NCBI GenBank assembly: GCA_964431655.1
Contig: CAYSKJ010000117.1
Span: 1 to 10,520, forward strand
Reading direction: 5' to 3'
Length of the DNA: 10,520 nt
Source: CAYMEV01 sp964431655 [NCBI: uncultured bacterium]
GTDB taxonomy: Bacteria > CAYMEV01
Positions within the stretch are counted from its first letter, which is position 1, and every line of letters begins with the position of its first letter. Under the pieces are notes generated by a model, which was given only the letters and a program-made list of their open reading frames with translations, did no database searches and was not told the origin of the DNA. A program made the position numbers and the translations under genes. Shown piece by piece: positions 6,895 through 10,520 of the stretch.

Positions 6895-8116
6895 CCCCGG
6901 TTATATCCGCCAGGATAACCCTGTTATCCTGATCCAGTACTGCAATTTTGTTCTTATGGAAAATAATGTCAGGGTTGCCTATATTATGTATCCTAAGTTC
7001 AAATACGGGGCTGGAATCGGATAATCTTATCAGGCACAGCAGGCCGTCATGTTTCGTAAAAAGCCTCTTCATTGTCGGCCTGCGGTTTGTTGCCAGGGCA
7101 GCAATCATATTTTCTCCTGCTGCTGACAGGTATATGTATTTTTTATCAAAGGCAAAGAACCTCTCGCTTTCAAGGGTATCTGTGTTCAGCCTGTATATAC
7201 TGCCCATGGACGAAAAATAGATATGCCCCCGGGCAGGCACAGCCGATCCCGGGTCCTGGAAATAATTTATGCGGGTCTTTATCTCCCCGGTTATCTTGTC
7301 TGCTGCTGCAAGCATGCCGTTAAAACCGAAATAGACATTCCTGCGGTCTATAATCGGGTCAAAATCAAAATCTGTCCTTGATTTATAGGCTTGTGCCCTG
7401 GAACCTCCCGGCAGTTTCAGTGACCACTTAACCATGAAGGTTTTTTTTTCTATCTTGTATAAATAACCGCTCTGGATACCTGCATAAAAATAACTGCCGT
7501 CGAATACCAGGTTGGTGTCACAGCCTCCCACGGCCCCCCATCTTGACCTGGTAAAATCTGTAAGAGGAAGGGCCATATCCAGCCGGCCGTCAGAAATATC
7601 AAATCTTTTAATACAGGGTGCCTGGTCGGATTCTGTCCCCCTCATGGTTTTTTTCTTTCCCGCAAGGACTGATTCCGGGAAGTACAGAAAACTTTCATCT
7701 ATGCCTGGAGAGATATGCCTGCTGGATATAATGCTCTTTTTTACAGGCCCCTTCCATTTAAGCTTTCCGGATTCATAATATTCCAGCCTGTCATCACAGA
7801 CACAGCAGATACTTTCTCCCAGGATTAACGGCAGGGCGCTGAACCTCCCGGCTGTTTCAAAGCACTTTCTGAATCCTTTCTCCTCAAGCCTGTGAACAGC
7901 TGAGCTGCCCCTGCCTTCAGAGGTAAGGAATATCCATCTGTCATTTTTAAAGAAAAAGCGGGGTGAAAATCCAGCAGAAACTGCAGATATTACGGCATCC
8001 CCTTTCTGGACCCGGTAGGGGCCCTTTCTCAGTAATTCATATAAAAGCCTTCTTATAAGCTTTGTGCCGAAGAAGAGACCGGAAAGAATAATTAATAGGA
8101 ATATAAAGTTTTTCAA
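6887..8116 (-). CDS. Membrane-anchored PQQ-like beta-propeller protein
   Basis: The protein has 409 aa. An N-terminal hydrophobic segment (4-18) followed by basic residues (KLIRR) suggests a signal anchor, with the rest exported. Blade-like repeats of the PQQ/quinoprotein type are visible: GYLYKIEKKTFMVKWSL (217-233), GMLAAADKITGEIKTRI (267-283) and GSIYRLNTDTLESERF (305-320). A cysteine-rich ICCVCDD lies at 103-109. I see no catalytic signature of PQQ dehydrogenases and no BamB lipobox, so it is more likely a structural or binding propeller. The start must be TTG at 8116 or later, because an in-frame TAA lies three codons upstream. No Shine-Dalgarno-like sequence lies at normal distance before the TTG, although the hydrophobic segment right after it argues the start is close to correct. 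It converges on the chemoreceptor gene, with which it overlaps by 8 bp, and diverges from the response-regulator gene. Confidence 0.75.
   Translation of the reverse strand: MKNFIFLLIILSGLFFGTKLIRRLLYELLRKGPYRVQKGDAVISAVSAGFSPRFFFKNDRWIFLTSEGRGSSAVHRLEEKGFRKCFETAGRFSALPLILGESICCVCDDRLEYYESGKLKWKGPVKKSIISSRHISPGIDESFLYFPESVLAGKKKTMRGTESDQAPCIKRFDISDGRLDMALPLTDFTRSRWGAVGGCDTNLVFDGSYFYAGIQSGYLYKIEKKTFMVKWSLKLPGGSRAQAYKSRTDFDFDPIIDRRNVYFGFNGMLAAADKITGEIKTRINYFQDPGSAVPARGHIYFSSMGSIYRLNTDTLESERFFAFDKKYIYLSAAGENMIAALATNRRPTMKRLFTKHDGLLCLIRLSDSSPVFELRIHNIGNPDIIFHKNKIAVLDQDNRVILADITGAI
6911..6931. other. Perfect 9-bp inverted repeat with 3-nt loop at a convergent gene junction
   Basis: The arms CAGGATAAC (6911-6919) and GTTATCCTG (6923-6931) pair fully around CCT. 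The repeat begins 17 bases after the chemoreceptor stop codon and lies inside the last codons of the minus-strand propeller gene. An alternative pairing joins GGTTAT (6899-6904) to ATAACC (6915-6920), so two mutually exclusive hairpins are possible. Neither side has an immediate T run, so it is not a textbook Rho-independent terminator. It could still slow transcription or protect the 3' end of the operon mRNA. Confidence 0.55.
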
Positions 8117-8133
8117 GGTAAATTAGTATTTAT

Positions 8134-8162
8134 TTGCCTTTATATTAATTAAATTGTATATT
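8134..8162 (+). promoter_or_regulatory. Candidate promoter for the response-regulator gene
   Basis: TTGCCT (8134-8139) and TATATT (8157-8162; five of six -10 consensus positions) are separated by 17 bp. Transcription would begin near 8169, giving a short leader before the ATG at 8194. The match lies in a 77-bp AT-rich divergent intergenic region (8117-8193) that must also drive the minus-strand propeller gene, for which I cannot pick a convincing promoter. Confidence 0.4.
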
Positions 8163-8193
8163 AAATAATCATTATGATCAGGAGCAGACACTA

Positions 8194-8748
8194 ATGCAAG
8201 AAAAATTGAAAGCAAATATAAACCAGGTTCTTTATGAACTGGATAAACTCAGTGATGAAATCAAGAGAATCAGCAATACCATACTTAAACACAAGACATC
8301 TCTTCTGGAGATCAAAAAGCAGATGTCTGAAGAAAATGGGGATTCAACCCAGGCTGTCCACAGCGGGGCGCTAAAAAACGGTATGAAAATCCTTATCGTG
8401 GATGACGATCCTGCTATCCGGGAACTGCTCAAAAACTTTCTGGAAATGGAGGGCTATGAGTCCTATTTTGCAGAAGACGGTTTTGCGGGCCTTGAAATGG
8501 TCCTGAAAGTAAAGCCGGACCTGATAATCCTTGATGTAATGATGCCCAAGATGGATGGATTTGAATTCTGCGATACCGTATATCAGGACCCTCTCACAAG
8601 GGATATCCCCATAGTGATGCTCTCGGCAAAGAATACTGAGGATGATATAAAGACCGGCTATTTTGTTGGAGCCAAGGGTTACCTCAGCAAGCCCTTCAGC
8701 CAGAAGGACCTTCTTCAGCTTATAAACAACCTGATAAAAAAGGGCTGA
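8194..8748 (+). CDS. Response regulator: N-terminal coiled coil plus CheY-like receiver, no output domain
   Basis: The protein has 184 aa. Residues 1-45 form a charged, heptad-like helix with regular I/L positions, and a short linker (46-63) leads to a complete receiver domain. The receiver has the acidic pocket D70-D71-D72 (ILIVDDD), the phospho-acceptor D114 (IILDVMMPKMDG), the switch serine S144 (VMLSAKN) and the conserved lysine K166 in SKPF. Phosphorylation is therefore expected, but no DNA-binding or enzymatic domain follows. Signalling probably goes through the coiled coil (dimerisation or partner binding) or by protein contact, as in CheY- or DivK-type regulators. ATG 8194 has AGGAG (8180-8184) nine bases upstream. 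An internal ATG (residue 64) would give a bare CheY-like form, but the upstream ribosome site favours the long form. No histidine kinase gene is adjacent. The pyroglutamyl peptidase gene starts two bases after the stop. Confidence 0.93.
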   Translation: MQEKLKANINQVLYELDKLSDEIKRISNTILKHKTSLLEIKKQMSEENGDSTQAVHSGALKNGMKILIVDDDPAIRELLKNFLEMEGYESYFAEDGFAGLEMVLKVKPDLIILDVMMPKMDGFEFCDTVYQDPLTRDIPIVMLSAKNTEDDIKTGYFVGAKGYLSKPFSQKDLLQLINNLIKKG

Positions 8749-8750
8749 CA

Positions 8751-9365
8751 TTGACTCTGCTTATCACCGGCTTTGAGCCCTTCGGAGGTCATGAATACAA
8801 TCCTTCCGCCATGGCTGTTGAAAGCCTTCAGAGCCTTGCCGGTGCGGAATGCAGAATCCTGCCTGTGAATTCCCAGGCAGGAGATATCTACTGGAAAATG
8901 CTGGAAAGCATCAGGCCTGAATTCATTGTAAATATCGGCCTGAACCAAAATACACCCATGATACTTCTGGAGAAGACAGCCCTGAACATAATCGATTATC
9001 AGGGGCATGAGGACAATGACGGAAATATCATAGGCTGTACAGGAATCAGCAGTGAGGGGCCCGACGGCTTTATAAGCACTATAAACCAGGATGCCCTGAA
9101 GAAAAGCCTTCTTGAAAAAGGTATCCCTGCATCGGTAAGCTTCCATGCAGGCACCTTTCTTTGCAATATGGTATATTATACAAGTTTTATGTACTTTTAC
9201 CGCCAGAAGAGGGATCATAAATGCATATTTGTCCACATCCCCTTTGATACGGAATATGTTTCGGGGCTCATGCTGGAAAAGGATCAAAGACTCTGCCATA
9301 TGCCAAAAGCCATGATTCTAAATGCTGTCCGCATCATCTCAGACTTTATCTGTCTGATAACCTGA
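8751..9365 (+). CDS. pcp: Pyroglutamyl peptidase I (pyrrolidone-carboxylate peptidase, C15)
   Basis: The enzyme is a cytosolic cysteine peptidase that removes N-terminal pyroglutamate from peptides. The 204-aa protein opens with the family signature LLITGFEPFGG (3-13) and NPS (17-19). All three catalytic residues are present: E74 in LLEKTALN, C138 in HAGTFLCNM and H162 in FVHIP. Length matches the family, with about 200 residues as normal. The likely start is TTG 8751, which places the signature at the very N-terminus. An A/G-rich run (about 8736-8744) is the only ribosome site and overlaps the end of the response-regulator gene, so translation is probably coupled to it. The usual GxxxGR segment before the catalytic glutamate reads NIGLNQNTPMILLE, so it is divergent there. 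Together with the M42 aminopeptidase at the other end of the window it suggests peptide salvage. Confidence 0.93.
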   Translation: MTLLITGFEPFGGHEYNPSAMAVESLQSLAGAECRILPVNSQAGDIYWKMLESIRPEFIVNIGLNQNTPMILLEKTALNIIDYQGHEDNDGNIIGCTGISSEGPDGFISTINQDALKKSLLEKGIPASVSFHAGTFLCNMVYYTSFMYFYRQKRDHKCIFVHIPFDTEYVSGLMLEKDQRLCHMPKAMILNAVRIISDFICLIT

Positions 9366-9463
9366 AAAAAATACCAGTAAATACGGCCCTGCCGGAAGTC
9401 CGGGTTAAAGGGTTGAAAAATCCATTATCCTGTGTTATATATATAACAAAAGGAATTTAATTT
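9366..9463. promoter_or_regulatory. 98-bp intergenic region with promoter-like site and palindrome
   Basis: TTGAAA (9413-9418; five of six -35 positions) is followed after 17 bp by TATATA (9436-9441), preceded by TG at 9433-9434, which would make an extended -10. The -10 sits inside the perfect 16-bp palindrome TGTTATATATATAACA (9433-9448). A regulator bound there would block RNA polymerase, although AT-rich palindromes can arise by chance. A ribosome site AGGA (9451-9454) lies nine bases before the ATG at 9464. Earlier in the gap only a weak hairpin (CCGG-AAGT-CCGG, 9392-9403) is visible, without a T run. Confidence 0.5.
9433..9448. repeat. Perfect 16-bp palindrome overlapping the candidate -10 site
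   Basis: The two halves TGTTATAT and ATATAACA are exact reverse complements with no spacer. The position 16 bases before the KamA start codon and over the -10 site is compatible with an operator. No regulator gene is adjacent, and I do not match it to a named regulator. Confidence 0.55.
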
Positions 9464-10520
9464 ATGATCACATATCTGGAAAAACTGGACAAGATAAGCA
9501 TTTCGCCCCGGTCGGGCAAGCTGGTCAAACAGCTTTTAAGGGAAAATCCCAGGCTGGATTATATAATCCGAAATTCAAGAAGCCCCAAGGAAGCTCTCAA
9601 AAACATCAAAGGCTGGGTTATCCCCCTTTTGAAAAAAAGGAATACGGCCTATGGGTTCTACCTTGGGACCATCAGCGGAAGCAAAGCTTTTGAAGCCCTA
9701 TCGTGGAGGGATTATGCCGGCATAAGAATACTTGACTATATTGACTTTGCCTGCCTTAAAAAGAAAGACCTGAATATAAAGAACCGTCCGGCCTATACGA
9801 ATCCCTTCCGGGTGCTCTGGCTGGCAGTTCACAGGCAGATAGGGGGAGGCAATGAGGATTTTTTCACCGATATGATATTCCTTTTCCGCCAGTTTAAAGG
9901 AAAGTTAAGGCAGAACTGCCCGGATAAAACCAGGGTTGAAGGATGGATGGACCGCTGGAAAACAGGGCTGGATGAAGATATAATGAAGCTTCACAGCCAA
10001 AACAAAAAAAGGATAATAAAGCTCATAATAAAGAAGATAAACCGGGGCCTGATCAGGGACAGCATTTATTATTTTGAAAGCAACATGACAGAAGAAGAGA
10101 AATATGATGCCGTATCAAAATGGTGGAATGAAAGGCTTTTCCATCTGCGGTTTGCCATACGTTCAGCAGATTCCCTTAATGAGTTTCTGGATTATTCCCT
10201 TAATCCCGAGACTGTAGATGTCCTTCGCCAGGCTGAAAGAAAGGGAATACCCTTTTTTGTCAATCCCTATTATCTAAGCCTGGTCCTGGTCAACCCGCCG
10301 GAGCACCTGGTGGGCCAGGACCTGGCCATCAGGCAGTATATCATATATTCAAGAGAGCTGGTGGAGGAATTCGGCAATATACATGCATGGGAAAGGGAAG
10401 ATGAGGTAAAGCCGGGAAAACCCAATGCAGCAGGCTGGATCCTGCCTTCCCGGAACAATATCCACAGAAGGTACCCCGAGGTAGCTATTATTATCCCTGA
10501 GACCCAGGGGCGTACCTGCG
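9464..10520 (+). CDS. KamA (lysine 2,3-aminomutase) family radical SAM protein, 5' part, runs off the window
   Basis: The reading frame is open for 352 codons to the window end, with no stop. Residues about 210-352 resemble the N-terminal part of lysine 2,3-aminomutase: a W-W...R segment (220-224), the conserved PYYLSL (268-273), a D-AIR stretch, a W-REDEV-PGKPNAAGW segment, and HRRYPEVAIIIPETQGRTC ending at C352. C352 is probably the first cysteine of the iron-sulfur-cluster motif, where clostridial lysine 2,3-aminomutase has C125. About 200 residues therefore precede the part shared with the classical enzyme, which makes this a long-form KamA-family protein. Classical members move an amino group using PLP and SAM. 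Whether this one is an aminomutase cannot be judged, because the SAM and PLP sites lie beyond the window. ATG 9464 has AGGA nine bases upstream. The N-terminal region (1-205) is basic, hydrophilic and unrecognised. Confidence 0.82.
   Translation, partial: MITYLEKLDKISISPRSGKLVKQLLRENPRLDYIIRNSRSPKEALKNIKGWVIPLLKKRNTAYGFYLGTISGSKAFEALSWRDYAGIRILDYIDFACLKKKDLNIKNRPAYTNPFRVLWLAVHRQIGGGNEDFFTDMIFLFRQFKGKLRQNCPDKTRVEGWMDRWKTGLDEDIMKLHSQNKKRIIKLIIKKINRGLIRDSIYYFESNMTEEEKYDAVSKWWNERLFHLRFAIRSADSLNEFLDYSLNPETVDVLRQAERKGIPFFVNPYYLSLVLVNPPEHLVGQDLAIRQYIIYSRELVEEFGNIHAWEREDEVKPGKPNAAGWILPSRNNIHRRYPEVAIIIPETQGRTC

Noticed and set aside
8715-9299. Antisense open frame of 194 codons across pcp
   Set aside because: The sense strand carries all three catalytic residues of pyroglutamyl peptidase. 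The antisense product has no recognisable motif or ribosome site.
9387-9412. Possible terminator after pcp (CCCT...AGGG around CCGG-AAGT-CCGG)
   Set aside because: The stem is interrupted and short, and A-rich rather than T-rich sequence follows on the plus strand.

Overview
The window looks like chromosomal DNA from a Gram-negative-type (diderm) bacterium, most likely a spirochaete (moderate confidence). The reasons are a relaxed lipobox on an envelope lipoprotein, a CsgG/FlgT-type lipoprotein next to a chemoreceptor-like protein, and a long KamA-type radical SAM protein. GC is moderate, with frequent AGG/ATA codons, and coding is dense. No tRNA, rRNA or CRISPR array is visible.

Layout. Positions 1-54 hold two copies of a GGGACATTTCTA repeat 25 bp apart, ending in TTTTGACA. 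This looks like the outer end of an insertion sequence lying upstream of the window. Positions 134-6894 are six tightly spaced plus-strand genes that read as one operon: an M42 metallo-aminopeptidase, a 109-aa protein of unknown function, MreB, RidA, a CsgG-like lipoprotein, and an 844-aa six-helix membrane protein with a degenerate chemoreceptor signalling domain. Positions 6887-8116 (minus) encode a membrane-anchored PQQ-type beta-propeller that overlaps the chemoreceptor gene tail to tail by 8 bp, next to a 9-bp perfect hairpin. A 77-bp AT-rich divergent promoter region follows. Then come, on the plus strand, a coiled-coil plus receiver response regulator (8194-8748), a pyroglutamyl peptidase (8751-9365) and, after a 98-bp gap with a promoter-like site and a 16-bp palindrome, the 5' part of a KamA-family radical SAM gene. 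That gene runs off the window just after the codon for what is probably its first cluster cysteine.

How the genes fit together. MreB (cell shape), the CsgG-like lipoprotein, the chemoreceptor-like protein and the propeller are all envelope associated. The peptidase, pyroglutamyl peptidase, RidA and KamA protein belong to peptide and amino-acid metabolism. The most unusual element is the lipoprotein/chemoreceptor pair: the stop and start codons abut (TAA-ATG), and the receptor's hairpin tip has lost two residues nearly invariant in CheA-coupled receptors. It may be an envelope-sensing module that does not use the standard chemotaxis array, but this is inference. I did not find a clearly novel complete defence or mobile system.
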